From NCBI GenBank assembly GCA_050173345.1, contig JBFXKW010000007.1, positions 124,001-188,000 on the forward strand: a DNA stretch of 64,000 bases. The letters are read 5' to 3'. The position numbers and the translations under genes were made by a program. Source of the DNA: SHWC01 sp050173345 (GTDB lineage: Bacteria; Pseudomonadota; Alphaproteobacteria; UBA828). Positions 8,141 through 16,232 of the stretch are shown here, piece after piece; the first letter of the stretch is position 1; each line of letters begins with the position of its first letter. A model generated the notes under the pieces. The model was not told the origin of the DNA and made no database searches. It worked only from the letters and a program-made list of their open reading frames with translations.

Positions 8141-9111
8141 CCGTCACCGAGGCCCAATTCTCGTTCGTCGACTGCCAGCCGGAAACCGAGGACTTCCTGA
8201 GCGCCGTGCTCGACGGGCTGGCGCGGCCGCAGAAGACGCTGCCCTGCAAGTTCCTCTACGACGAGCGCGGCGCGCGGCTGTTCGACCAGATCTGCCGGCT
8301 GCCCGAGTACTACCCGACGCGGGCAGAGCACTCGATCCTCAGGGAGCGCGGTGCCGCGATCGCGACGCTGGCCGGGCCGGGCGCCACGGTGGTCGAGTTC
8401 GGCAGCGGCAGCGGCGTCAAGACCAACGCGCTGCTCGATGCGCTGGACGAGCCCGCCGCCTACGTCGCGATCGACATCGCGCGGAGCGCGCTGCTCGCCG
8501 CGACGCGCACCATGGCCCGCGAGCGGCCCGGGCTCGAGGTCGTCGCGGTCTGCGCCGACTACGGCACCGGCATGAGCGAGCTGCCCATCGAGAGCGCGCC
8601 GGACGGCCCGCGGCTCGGCCTCTTCCTCGGCTCGACCATCGGCAATTTCGAGCGCGAGGAAGCGGTCGATTTCCTGCGCCATGCCGGCGCGCTGCTCGGC
8701 GAGGGCAATGCGCTGCTGGTCGGCGCCGATTTGTGGAAGGACCGCGCGGTGCTGGAAGCCGCCTATGACGATGCGCAAGGCGTCACCGCCGACTTCAACC
8801 TGAACCTCTTGCGCCGCATCAACCGCGAGCTCGACGGCAATTTCGATCTCGACGCCTTCAGGCACGAGGCCCGCTGCATCGACGAGACGCAGCGCGTCGA
8901 GATGCACCTGGTGAGCGAGCGGGACCAGCAGGCGGTGGTCGCCGGCAACCGGTTCAGCTTCGAGCGCGGCGAGACCATTCATACCGAATGCTCGCATAAA
9001 TACACGATCGAAGGCTTCCAGGCGCTCGCCAGGGAAGGCGGCTTCACGCCGCGCAAGGCCTGGCTCGACCGCGACGAACGCTTCAGCCTGCACTTCCTGG
9101 AGGTGGCGTAA
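8137..9111 (+). CDS. egtD: L-histidine N(alpha)-methyltransferase EgtD
   Basis: Trimethylates histidine to hercynine with SAM, the first step of ergothioneine synthesis. The 324-residue product has the EgtD entry region KTLPCKFLYDERGARLFDQI, the SAM-binding VVEFGSGSGVKTNALLDAL, the LFLGSTIGNFER motif and the late IHTECSHKYT substrate segment. The start is fixed by the ATGA overlap with egtB. No egtA, egtC or egtE neighbour is present, as in the common two-gene egtBD arrangement. Confidence 0.95.
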   Translation: MTVTEAQFSFVDCQPETEDFLSAVLDGLARPQKTLPCKFLYDERGARLFDQICRLPEYYPTRAEHSILRERGAAIATLAGPGATVVEFGSGSGVKTNALLDALDEPAAYVAIDIARSALLAATRTMARERPGLEVVAVCADYGTGMSELPIESAPDGPRLGLFLGSTIGNFEREEAVDFLRHAGALLGEGNALLVGADLWKDRAVLEAAYDDAQGVTADFNLNLLRRINRELDGNFDLDAFRHEARCIDETQRVEMHLVSERDQQAVVAGNRFSFERGETIHTECSHKYTIEGFQALAREGGFTPRKAWLDRDERFSLHFLEVA

Positions 9112-9138
9112 ACACCATCTGGCGGCAGTCGAAGCCTT

Positions 9139-9468
9139 TTAGCGGATGACGACGGATACCTCTCCGCGCGCCTTGCGCTTGGGCCCGACCGTGATCTGAA
9201 CATCCTGCCCGAGCGCCGTCAGAAACTCCATGAGGCGCTCGACCGAGAACGTGCCGGAATGGCCGCGCATCAGCGAGGATACATGCGGCTGCTTGATGCT
9301 GAGAATCTCGCCTGCCTGGGCCTGCGTCAGGTTGCGTTCCCTGACGAGGCGATAGATTTGGAGCATCAGGCGCGCCTTCAACCGCTCGCGCTCCGGGTTC
9401 GGAAATCCCAGATCGGCAAAGACGTTGCCGCTGCCTTCGGTGATATGGATTTCAGGCTTCTGCGCCAT
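9139..9468 (-). CDS. Orphan XRE/HTH_37-type antitoxin-like regulator
   Basis: A 109-residue DNA-binding protein: a leading HITEGSGNVFADLGF segment followed by a helix-turn-helix (LTQAQAGEILSIKQPHVSSLMRG, roughly residues 46-69) and the LMEFLTALGQDVQITV tail typical of the small antitoxin-like HTH family. Such proteins usually partner a RelE/HigB-type toxin encoded next to them, but none is present on either side. The gene lies between egtD and a composite intergenic repeat. ATG 9468 is chosen because the conserved segment begins right after it. The second such orphan in this window (14222-14533) shares the GSGNVF...FG.PN pattern. Confidence 0.83.
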   Translation of the reverse strand: MAQKPEIHITEGSGNVFADLGFPNPERERLKARLMLQIYRLVRERNLTQAQAGEILSIKQPHVSSLMRGHSGTFSVERLMEFLTALGQDVQITVGPKRKARGEVSVVIR

Positions 9469-9492
9469 CGCTGGTTCTGCCTTCTTACTCTT

Positions 9493-9617
9493 CGTCATGC
9501 CCCGGCTTGACCGGGGCATCCATAATTGCAACGAGTCCGTTGCCCGATGGATTGCCGGGCCTTCGCCGCGCCGAAGGGGCTTCGGCCCCGCAGGCGGGTC
9601 AAGCCCGGCAATGACGA
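9493..9617. repeat. Composite palindromic intergenic repeat, copy 1
   Basis: Two hairpins flank a short middle block. The first is TGCCCCGG-CTTGA-CCGGGGCA (9498-9518). The second has outer arms ATTGCCGGGC (9551-9560) and GCCCGGCAAT (9603-9612) and a G/C-rich inside. The whole block is bounded by CGTCAT at the left and ATGACG at the right. The middle TGCAACGAG..CGTTG..CGATGGA block is shared with the copy at 59289. It fills the 170-base gap between the orphan HTH gene and tkt. Confidence 0.75.
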
Positions 9618-9638
9618 TGAGGGGATGGGGCGTGCCCC

Positions 9639-11630
9639 CTACAGCCGCTGCTTCGCCGCTTCGACGATCGCCTTGGCGGTGATGCCGAAATGCTCGTAGA
9701 GCGCCTTGATCGGGGCCGAGGCGCCGAAGCTCTTCATGCCGATGAAGGCGCCGCGCGGGCCGAGATAGCGCGCCCAGCCGAACTCGCTCGCCGCCTCGAC
9801 GCCGATGCGCACCGCGTCATCGCCGCCGAGTACTGCATTGCGATAGTGCGGAGCCTGCGCTTCGAACAGCTCGAACGAGGGCAGCGAGACCACGCGGGCC
9901 GGCACGCCGTCGGCTTCGAGCGCCGCGCGCGCCTCGGCCGCGATCGAGACCTCGGAGCCGGTCGCAATGATGACGACGCGCGGCTTGCCGCCTGATGCTT
10001 CGTGCAGCACGTAGCCGCCCTTGGCCGAGCGGTTCTCCGCCGCCGGCTCGGTCCTGAGCGTCGGCAGGTTCTGGCGGGTGAGGGCGAGCACGCTCGGGCC
10101 CTCGGTGCGGTTCAGCGCGATCTGCCAGCATTCGGCGGTCTCGACCGCATCGGCCGGGCGCAGCACGACGAGATTGGGCATGGCGCGTAAGCTCGCGAGA
10201 TGCTCGACCGGCTGATGCGTCGGGCCGTCCTCGCCGAGCCCGATCGAATCGTGCGTCATGACGTGGATGACCCGCACCCCCATCAGCGCGGCGAGGCGGA
10301 TCGACGGCCGGCAATAGTCCGAGAAGACCAGGAAGGTGCCGCCATAGGGGATCAGCCCGCCATGCAGCGCGATGCCGTTCATCGCCGCCGCCATGCCATG
10401 CTCGCGCACGCCGTAATAGATGTAGCGGCCGCCATAGTCCTGCGCGGTGACCGGCGCGAGGCTGTCGACCTTGGTGCCGTTCGAGCCGGTCAGGTCGGCC
10501 GAGCCGCCGACGAGCGGCGGCAGCGTCGGCGCGATCGCCTCGATCACCTTCTGGCTCGCCACGCGGGTCGCGAGCGACGGCTTGTCGATGCCGAACTTCG
10601 CCTTGAGCGCATCGAGCGCGGAGCCGGTCTCGGCCGGCAGGATACCGGCGATCGCCTGGTCGAAGCCCTCCCTCGACGCGGCCTTGGCATGGCGCGCGGC
10701 CCAGGCCTGGTAGGCCGCCGCGCCGCGCTGGCCGATGCCGCGCCAGGCCGCGAGCAGGTCGAGCGGCACTTCGAACGGCGGATACGGCCAGCCGAGCTTC
10801 TCGCGCGCGCCCTTGATCTCCGCCTCGCCGAGCGGCGCGCCGTGCGACGCCGCAGTGCCGGCCTTGGTCGGCGCGCCATAGGCGATCACGGTGCGGCAGA
10901 TGACGAGCGAGGGCGTCGCGGTCTGCTTCGCGGCCTCGATCGCCGCGGCGACCGCCTCGGGGTCATGGCCGTCGACGCGCCGTGTGTCCCAGCCATAGGC
11001 CTCGAAGCGCTTCGCGGTGTCGTCGGTGAAGCTGAGCGAGGTCGAGCCGTCGATCGAGATGTCGTTGCTGTCGTAGAGCACGATCAGCTTGCCGAGCCGG
11101 AGATGGCCGGCGAGCGACGCCGCCTCATGGCTGACGCCTTCCATCAGGCAGCCATCGCCCGCGATCACGTAGGTATGGTGATCGACGATGCCCTCGCCGA
11201 AGCGCGCCGCCAGCATGCGCTCGGCGAGCGCCATGCCGACCGCGTTCGCGATGCCCTGGCCGAGCGGCCCGGTGGTGGTCTCGATGCCGGCGCCATGGCC
11301 GTATTCCGGGTGGCCCGCCGTGCGGCTGCCGAACTGCCGGAAGTTCTTGAGCTGCTCGATGTCGAAGTCCTCATAGCCGGTGAGGTAGAGCAGCGCGTAG
11401 AGCAGCATCGAGCCGTGTCCGGCCGAGAGCACGAAGCGGTCGCGGTCCGGCCAGTCGGGATGCGCCGGGTCGAATTTGAGGAAACGCGAGAACAAAACCG
11501 TGGCGACGTCGGCCATGCCCATCGGCATGCCCGGATGGCCCGAATTGGCGCGCTGCACGGCGTCCATGGAAAGCGCACGGATCGCGTTCGCCATGTCCTT
11601 GTGGGAAACGGTCGGGAGCGGTTTGTTCAT
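9639..11630 (-). CDS. tkt: Transketolase
   Basis: A thiamine-diphosphate enzyme of the pentose phosphate and Calvin cycles that moves two-carbon units between sugar phosphates. From ATG 11630 the product has 663 residues, the normal length. Visible features are RANSGHPGMPMGMAD at the N-terminus, the ThDP-binding GDGCLMEGVSHEA followed by YDSNDISIDG, the pyrimidine-domain YGVREHGMAA, and HDSIGLGEDGPTHQP. An open frame continues to 11858 without homology, so it is not used. A TTGACG-based promoter is visible upstream, divergent from zauP-zapA. Confidence 0.95.
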   Translation of the reverse strand: MNKPLPTVSHKDMANAIRALSMDAVQRANSGHPGMPMGMADVATVLFSRFLKFDPAHPDWPDRDRFVLSAGHGSMLLYALLYLTGYEDFDIEQLKNFRQFGSRTAGHPEYGHGAGIETTTGPLGQGIANAVGMALAERMLAARFGEGIVDHHTYVIAGDGCLMEGVSHEAASLAGHLRLGKLIVLYDSNDISIDGSTSLSFTDDTAKRFEAYGWDTRRVDGHDPEAVAAAIEAAKQTATPSLVICRTVIAYGAPTKAGTAASHGAPLGEAEIKGAREKLGWPYPPFEVPLDLLAAWRGIGQRGAAAYQAWAARHAKAASREGFDQAIAGILPAETGSALDALKAKFGIDKPSLATRVASQKVIEAIAPTLPPLVGGSADLTGSNGTKVDSLAPVTAQDYGGRYIYYGVREHGMAAAMNGIALHGGLIPYGGTFLVFSDYCRPSIRLAALMGVRVIHVMTHDSIGLGEDGPTHQPVEHLASLRAMPNLVVLRPADAVETAECWQIALNRTEGPSVLALTRQNLPTLRTEPAAENRSAKGGYVLHEASGGKPRVVIIATGSEVSIAAEARAALEADGVPARVVSLPSFELFEAQAPHYRNAVLGGDDAVRIGVEAASEFGWARYLGPRGAFIGMKSFGASAPIKALYEHFGITAKAIVEAAKQRL

Positions 11631-11661
11631 GGTTGCTCGCGGGGGCGGGGAGGGCGCGCGC

Positions 11662-11690
11662 ACCATGCCGGGCAGGTTCCGGGGCGTCAA
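11662..11690 (-). promoter_or_regulatory. Predicted promoter of tkt
   Basis: On the minus strand, TTGACG (11690-11685), a 17-bp spacer and CATGGT (11667-11662). The -35 match is good and the -10 is weak, as in other promoters of this window. Confidence 0.35.
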
Positions 11691-11730
11691 CTGATTCCGC
11701 CGCGCCGCGCCGGCCGGTTCCCGCCTCCTC

Positions 11731-11759
11731 GGTTGACGCCCGCGACCATGGCGACTAAT
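11731..11759 (+). promoter_or_regulatory. Predicted promoter of zauP-zapA
   Basis: TTGACG (11731-11736), a 17-bp spacer and TAATGC (11754-11759) place a transcript start about 33 bases before the small coiled-coil gene. It is divergent from the tkt promoter, with the two -35 hexamers 40 bases apart. Confidence 0.38.
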
Positions 11760-11798
11760 GCTTCGACATCCTTGGGCAAATGAGGGCGTTCGGCCGTC

Positions 11799-12110
11799 AT
11801 GGACACGCTCGATCAAGCCTGCGCACGGTTGGAGGCCGCCGTCGAACGGCTGGCGCAAGCCGTCGAGGCGGGGCCGCGGTCAAGGCTGCGCACGCGGATC
11901 GCGAGCCTCGAAGGCGAGCTGGCCGCCGCGCTGTCGGAACGGAATGCCTTGCGCCAGAACGTCGAGCGGCTCGGCGGCGAGCGCGACCGTCTGAATGCCA
12001 TGGTCAGCGAGACGCAGGAACGTTACGCCGCGGCCAAGGTGGTCGGCGATGCGGTGGCGACGCGCCTGACGCAGACCATCGCCGAGGTCCGCACCCTGAT
12101 GGGCCGCTGA
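11799..12110 (+). CDS. zauP: Small coiled-coil protein, ZauP-like (zapA upstream protein)
   Basis: A 103-residue protein that is almost entirely amphipathic helix: heptad-like ARLEAAVERLAQAVE, IASLEGELAAALSERNALRQ and LGGERDRLNAMVSETQERY, with no membrane span. In Caulobacter a coiled-coil partner named ZauP is encoded directly upstream of zapA and helps focus the Z-ring; this gene has the same position, size and fold type. Its TGA is two bases before the zapA ATG. The family name rests on context and coiled-coil character, since such sequences align poorly. Confidence 0.65.
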   Translation: MDTLDQACARLEAAVERLAQAVEAGPRSRLRTRIASLEGELAAALSERNALRQNVERLGGERDRLNAMVSETQERYAAAKVVGDAVATRLTQTIAEVRTLMGR

Positions 12111-12112
12111 GC

Positions 12113-12466
12113 ATGGGCCAGGTCGCCGTCACCATCCGCGGCCGCAGCTACCCGGTCGCCTGCGACGACGGGCAGGAGGAGCAGGTCATCCGCCTCGCCT
12201 CCTATCTCGACAAGCGCGCCGCCGAGCTCGACCGCACCGTCGGCGTGGTGAGCGAGGCCCGCCTGCTGCTGATGATCGGGCTCCTGGTCGCGGACGAGCT
12301 GGCCGAGGCCCATGACGAGCTGCGCCGCACCCGCGAAGCGGTCGAGAGCGCCGAGGCCGCCTCGCGCCAGGCGACCCTCGTCGAGGTCGAGCGCCGCGTC
12401 GCGCCCGCGCTCGACCGGCTCGCCGCCCGGCTCGACGATATTGCCGCCCGCCTGGAAGCTGACTAA
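12113..12466 (+). CDS. zapA: Cell division protein ZapA
   Basis: Binds FtsZ and stabilises the Z-ring. The 117-residue product has the N-terminal beta segment VAVTIRGRSYPVACDDGQE, the helix VIRLASYLDKRAAELD, then SEARLLLMIGLLVADEL and a long C-terminal coiled coil (HDELRRTREAVESAEAA onward). The ATG at 12113 follows the upstream stop by two bases, so the pair is coupled. The longer open frame beginning at 11780 is not used because ZapA homology starts at MGQVAVTI. A 6S RNA candidate follows directly. Confidence 0.9.
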   Translation: MGQVAVTIRGRSYPVACDDGQEEQVIRLASYLDKRAAELDRTVGVVSEARLLLMIGLLVADELAEAHDELRRTREAVESAEAASRQATLVEVERRVAPALDRLAARLDDIAARLEAD

Positions 12467-12474
12467 GTTCAGTA

Positions 12475-12640
12475 CCGGGCGGAGGCTGCGGGATTCGACG
12501 CTCCATCTGTTCCCCGGGGCCAATATCTACCTCTAGGGAGCTGTCCCTGCCGGGGCCCTGGCCTCGGCACATGGCGCCCACCTGCGATAGCAGGCCTAGA
12601 GGGAACAACGGTAACGACGGTCATCGCGGCGCCGCCCGCT
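12475..12640 (+). ncRNA. ssrS: 6S RNA (ssrS) candidate
   Basis: The 215-base gap between zapA and the 5-FTHF cyclo-ligase gene is the conserved location of 6S RNA, which traps the housekeeping RNA polymerase by mimicking an open promoter. The strand can fold into a long rod: GGGCGG (12477-12482) pairs CCGCCC (12632-12637) as closing stem, TGTTCCC (12508-12514) pairs GGGAACA (12601-12607), and CTCTAGG (12531-12537) can pair CCTAGAG (12595-12601) as an alternative inner stem. The ends are approximate. No covariance check was possible. Confidence 0.72.
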
Positions 12641-12681
12641 CTTGAGCGCATACCCCCTTCGACCCCGAACATGGCGTGACC

Positions 12682-13296
12682 ATGGGCACGAGCGAGACTC
12701 TGCGGGCGGCCAAGCGCGCGGCGCGCGCGGCGGCGATCGAACGGCGCCGTGCCGCCAAGGCCGCGGCAGGCGAGGCTGCGGCTGTCGCGGCGCTCGCCCA
12801 TCTGTGCGCCGGCGTGAAGCTGCCGGGCGAGGGCGCTGTCTCGGGCTATTGGCCGATGGAGGATGAGTTCGACGTGCGGCCGATGCTGGAGCACTTCTCG
12901 GATGCCGGGCGCGTTTGCGCCTTGCCGGTGGTGACGCGGCTCGGCGAGCCGCTGCTGTTCCGGCGCTGGCGCAAGGGCGATGCGCTGGTCGCCAATCGTC
13001 TCGGTATACACGAGCCGGCGGGCAATGCCCCGATCATCGAGCCGGCGATCCTGCTCGTGCCCCTGCTCGCGTTCGACGGGGACGGCTACCGGCTTGGCTA
13101 TGGCGGCGGCTTCTATGACCGGACGCTGGCGAGGCTGCGCGCGCGCGGGCCGATGCTTGCGATCGGCGTCGCATTTGCGGGCCAGGCGGCGGAGGCGGTG
13201 CCGCACGGCCCGCTCGACGAGCGGCTCGACTGGATCGTGACCGAGCAGGGCGCGGCGGCGTTTTCGCCGATCGCGGCGGAGACGGCGGCAAGATGA
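12682..13296 (+). CDS. fau: 5-formyltetrahydrofolate cyclo-ligase
   Basis: Converts 5-formyl-THF to 5,10-methenyl-THF with ATP. The 204-residue product has the basic N-terminal helix (LRAAKRAARAAAIERRRA), VSGYWPMEDEFDVRPML, the FRRWRKGDAL segment, and the ATP/Mg-binding LVPLLAFDGDGYRLGYGGGFYDR near residue 135. The ATG at 12682 is chosen over a GTG two codons upstream. Position after zapA and 6S RNA is the conserved order. Its TGA overlaps the next ATG by four bases. Confidence 0.93.
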   Translation: MGTSETLRAAKRAARAAAIERRRAAKAAAGEAAAVAALAHLCAGVKLPGEGAVSGYWPMEDEFDVRPMLEHFSDAGRVCALPVVTRLGEPLLFRRWRKGDALVANRLGIHEPAGNAPIIEPAILLVPLLAFDGDGYRLGYGGGFYDRTLARLRARGPMLAIGVAFAGQAAEAVPHGPLDERLDWIVTEQGAAAFSPIAAETAAR

Positions 13297-14108
13297 GAAT
13301 CCTTTTCCTCGGCGACATCGTGGGCCGTTCCGGGCGCGACGTCATCGCGCGCGAGCTGCCGGGCATCAGGGAGCGGCTCGCGCTCGACTTCGTCATCGTC
13401 AACGGCGAGAACGCGGCGGGCGGCTTCGGCATCACCGGCGAGATCTGCCGCACGCTCTACCAGGTCGGCGCCGACGTGCTGACGCTCGGCAACCATGCCT
13501 GGGACCAGCGCGAGACGCTGAGCTACATCGAGACCGATCCCAGGCTGCTCCGCCCGCTCAACTACCCGCCGGGCACGCCGGGGCGCGGCGCCGCCACCTT
13601 CAAGACCAGGGACGGTCGCAGCGTGCTGGTGATCCAGCTCATGGGCCGGCTCTTCATGGACCCGCTCGATTGCCCGTTCCTGACCGTCGCGGCCGAGCTG
13701 GAGAAGCATCGGCTCGGCGCCACGGTCGATGCCATCGTGGTCGACATCCACGCCGAGGCGACCAGCGAGAAGCAGGCGCTCGGCTATTTCCTGGACGGGC
13801 GGGTCTCGCTCGCGGTCGGCACCCATACCCACGTCCCGACCGCGGACCAGCGGATCCTGCCCAAGGGCACCGCCTACCAGACCGATGCCGGCATGTGCGG
13901 CGCCTATGAATCCGTCATCGGCATGGAGATCGGCCTCGCGGTCGAGCGCTTCGTGCGCAAGCTGCCGACCGCGCGGCTCGAGCCGGCGCAAGGCGAGGCC
14001 ACCATCTCGGGCGTCCTGGTCGAGACCGACGACCGCACCGGCCTCGCGAAATCGGTCGCGCCGCTCCGCGTCGGCGGCGGCCTCACGCCCGCTTGGCCCG
14101 AGGCTTGA
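13293..14108 (+). CDS. ymdB: YmdB-family metallophosphoesterase (TIGR00282 type)
   Basis: A 271-residue binuclear-metal phosphoesterase; the Bacillus homologue acts on 2',3'-cyclic nucleotides. Metal-ligand motifs are FLGDIVGRSGRDV at the N-terminus, VNGENAAGGFGIT, LGNHAWDQRE, VDIHAEATSEK and the GTHTHVPTAD histidine pair. The start overlaps the previous stop as ATGA. It is cytoplasmic, since no signal peptide is present. A TGCGGG/CCCGCA hairpin lies about 30 bases after the stop. Confidence 0.9.
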   Translation: MRILFLGDIVGRSGRDVIARELPGIRERLALDFVIVNGENAAGGFGITGEICRTLYQVGADVLTLGNHAWDQRETLSYIETDPRLLRPLNYPPGTPGRGAATFKTRDGRSVLVIQLMGRLFMDPLDCPFLTVAAELEKHRLGATVDAIVVDIHAEATSEKQALGYFLDGRVSLAVGTHTHVPTADQRILPKGTAYQTDAGMCGAYESVIGMEIGLAVERFVRKLPTARLEPAQGEATISGVLVETDDRTGLAKSVAPLRVGGGLTPAWPEA

Positions 14109-14136
14109 GCGCGCCTCGGAATTCAGGTGCTCTTGC

Positions 14137-14155
14137 GGGCGGGTGACCCGCAGGC
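14137..14155 (+). terminator. Weak hairpin after ymdB
   Basis: TGCGGG and CCCGCA form a 6-bp stem around a CGGGTGA loop in the 113-base gap between convergent genes. No T-run follows, so it is a weak terminator candidate. Confidence 0.25.
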
Positions 14156-14221
14156 AGTTCATCGAAAGATCTCCGCTCGCTGATCCTGTGCCGCTCAGGG
14201 ATCGGAAGGGAGTTCGCCATG

Positions 14222-14533
14222 TCAGGCCCGCGCCAGCTTGGGCGACGGCCGGACAGAGACTTGAATCTTCACCTGCTGGTCGAGCCGGTTGAGGATCGTC
14301 ATCAGCCGGTCGACGGTGAAGCGATCGAGCTGCGCGTTGCGGATGCGCGAGAAGTCGGCTGCGGCGATGCCGGTGATCGTCTGTGCCTTGCGCACGGAAA
14401 GGCCCTTGTCATCGAGCACCCCGATGATCTTGGCGGCCAGGATGGATTTCAGTTGCTCCAGGTCCGCGTTCGGATGGCCGAAATCGCGGAAGACGTTGCC
14501 GCTGCCCCTGGTGATTTCGACGTCCTTGGTCAT
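14222..14533 (-). CDS. Second orphan XRE/HTH_37-type antitoxin-like regulator
   Basis: A 103-residue protein with the same plan as the one at 9139: EITRGSGNVFRDFGHPNADLE, then a helix-turn-helix around LSVRKAQTITGIAAADFSRIRN and the LMTILNRLDQQVKIQV tail. No toxin gene is adjacent: ymdB converges on it, and only 47 bases separate its start from the protoglobin gene upstream. It may be a remnant antitoxin or a stand-alone regulator. The ATG at 14533 is the only plausible start. Confidence 0.83.
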   Translation of the reverse strand: MTKDVEITRGSGNVFRDFGHPNADLEQLKSILAAKIIGVLDDKGLSVRKAQTITGIAAADFSRIRNAQLDRFTVDRLMTILNRLDQQVKIQVSVRPSPKLARA

Positions 14534-14580
14534 TTCAGTACCGTCGCAGCCGTCATCAATCTTCGTTGCAAATCAGGTGA

Positions 14581-15147
14581 TTACCGCGGGTGCTTCGACT
14601 TGATCGCGCCGGCCTCGACCAGGCCGGGGATGCCTTCGCCGAGGGTAGGCACGCTCTGCGCCGCAGGGCGCGGCGTGGCATCGAGGGCGGCGACGGCGAA
14701 GCTCATGTCGAGCTCGACGACGCGGTTGATCGCGCTCACCGTGGCGAGCAGCCGCGGCGCGTCGTCGCCGCAATAGGCGATGGCGAGATCGACCAGCCGC
14801 TTGAGCACGTGGCCATAGGCGCCGAGATACCAGCGCGGCTCAAGGCCGACCCGCTCATGTGCCTCGCCCATGCGGCTGATCCGCGCGAAATAGCCCTCGT
14901 CGAACTCGCCGGAGAACAGCTTGAGCAGGTGCCGGCCCTGCGCCTCGCGGAAGCGCTGCGTCGATTGCGGCGAGCGGTCGATCGCCGGCATCTCGCGCCA
15001 CGCGGTCGCATAGTCCAGGAACTCGGCCACGATGTCGTCGAGATGCGCCTCCAGCACCGGCAGGAAATCGGCCAGCACGGCGCGCGTCTTCGCGTCGAGC
15101 GTCGGGATCGAGGCCATGGCCTCCGCATTGCGGCTGCCCGCTTCCAT
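14581..15147 (-). CDS. Single-domain protoglobin
   Basis: A 188-residue globin-fold protein of the protoglobin/globin-coupled-sensor family. The diagnostic run is FREAQGRHLLKLFSG, then YFARISRMGEAHERVGLEPRW with the likely proximal histidine in AHERVGLEP, followed by YLGAYGHVLKRL. The C-terminus stops soon after the globin, with no methyl-accepting, GGDEF or kinase output domain, so it is either an oxygen/NO-binding protein or a sensor acting on a partner. ATG 15147 is preceded by GAGG at 6-base spacing. An upstream ATG at 15153 is less well placed. Confidence 0.85.
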   Translation of the reverse strand: MEAGSRNAEAMASIPTLDAKTRAVLADFLPVLEAHLDDIVAEFLDYATAWREMPAIDRSPQSTQRFREAQGRHLLKLFSGEFDEGYFARISRMGEAHERVGLEPRWYLGAYGHVLKRLVDLAIAYCGDDAPRLLATVSAINRVVELDMSFAVAALDATPRPAAQSVPTLGEGIPGLVEAGAIKSKHPR

Positions 15148-15271
15148 CGTCATCCTCGCTGCCGTGCGCGCGGCACGGTCAGGTTGATCGCGGTTTCCGT
15201 GATGACATCCGAATGATTGACGATTATTGAACAGCGCCGTCCCGGAAACAAATCCCCGCACCGTCGAGACC

Positions 15272-16069
15272 ATGAACGATCCGGCAAAAAAACCTACCGC
15301 CGCCGCGCCCATGCCCTGGGACGCCGCGCGCTACCATGAGAGTTTCGGCTTCATCCACCGGCTCGGCGGCGCGCTCCTGGAGCGGCTCGACCCACGGCCG
15401 GGCGAGCGCATCCTCGACCTCGGCTGCGGCACCGGGCGCATGGCGGCTGAGATCGCCAAGGCGGGCGCCACCGTGATCGGGCTCGACAGCGACCCGAGGA
15501 TGATCGAGCAGGCGCGCGCCTTGCACCCCGGGATCGAGTTCGTGTGCGCCAACGCCGAAGGCTTCCGGCTCGACGGCCCGGTGGATGCCATCCTCTCGAA
15601 CGCCGCGCTGCACTGGATGACCCGGCCGCAACGGGTGATCAAGGCGATGGCCCGCGCGCTCAGGCCGGGCGGGCGGCTGGTGCTCGAGATGGGCGGCCAC
15701 GGCAACGTCGCGACGGTGGTGGACGCGCTGCATGCCGCCCTGCGCGAGGAGGGCGTGGCGGCGGCGGCGCTGCCCATGCCCTGGTACTTCCCCCGCCTCG
15801 GCGAATATGCCGCGCGGCTCGAACGCGGCGGCTTCGCGGTCGGCGAGGCCGCGCTGTTCGACCGGCCGACCCCGCTCGACGATCTGGAGAACGGCATGGC
15901 CGACTGGCTCAGGATGTTCGCCGGCCCCTTCCTCGCCGCGCTGCCGGCCGGGCGGCACGACGCGGTGATCGCCGCGGTGGTCGAGCGGACGCGGCCACTG
16001 CTCCTCCAGGACGGCCGCTGGGTGGCCGATTACCGGCGCCTGCGGGTCTTCGCCCTCCGTGCGGGTTGA
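15272..16069 (+). CDS. Class I SAM-dependent methyltransferase
   Basis: A 265-residue methyltransferase of the trans-aconitate/ubiquinone-like group. SAM motif I is ILDLGCGTGRMAAEIA, motif II acidic residue is in VIGLDSDPRMIEQA, followed by the AILSNAALHWMTRPQRV segment typical of trans-aconitate methyltransferase relatives and LRPGGRLVLEMGG. The substrate cannot be told from the sequence. ATG 15272 is used; an upstream start at 15227 would add 15 residues without homology. It stands alone. Confidence 0.8.
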   Translation: MNDPAKKPTAAAPMPWDAARYHESFGFIHRLGGALLERLDPRPGERILDLGCGTGRMAAEIAKAGATVIGLDSDPRMIEQARALHPGIEFVCANAEGFRLDGPVDAILSNAALHWMTRPQRVIKAMARALRPGGRLVLEMGGHGNVATVVDALHAALREEGVAAAALPMPWYFPRLGEYAARLERGGFAVGEAALFDRPTPLDDLENGMADWLRMFAGPFLAALPAGRHDAVIAAVVERTRPLLLQDGRWVADYRRLRVFALRAG

Positions 16070-16232
16070 GGACGGCGAACCTTTGCGTCAAAGCCTTGGT
16101 TTTTCAGGCATCTCCGGCCGAGCGGTGCCAAATTCCTGCCACATTGCCTGCGTAATGGTACCGATGCGGAGGTCTACAGTATGTGGTAGTTTGGTCGGCC
16201 ATATCGACTAGATGGAGCATGTTTCAGGCGTC

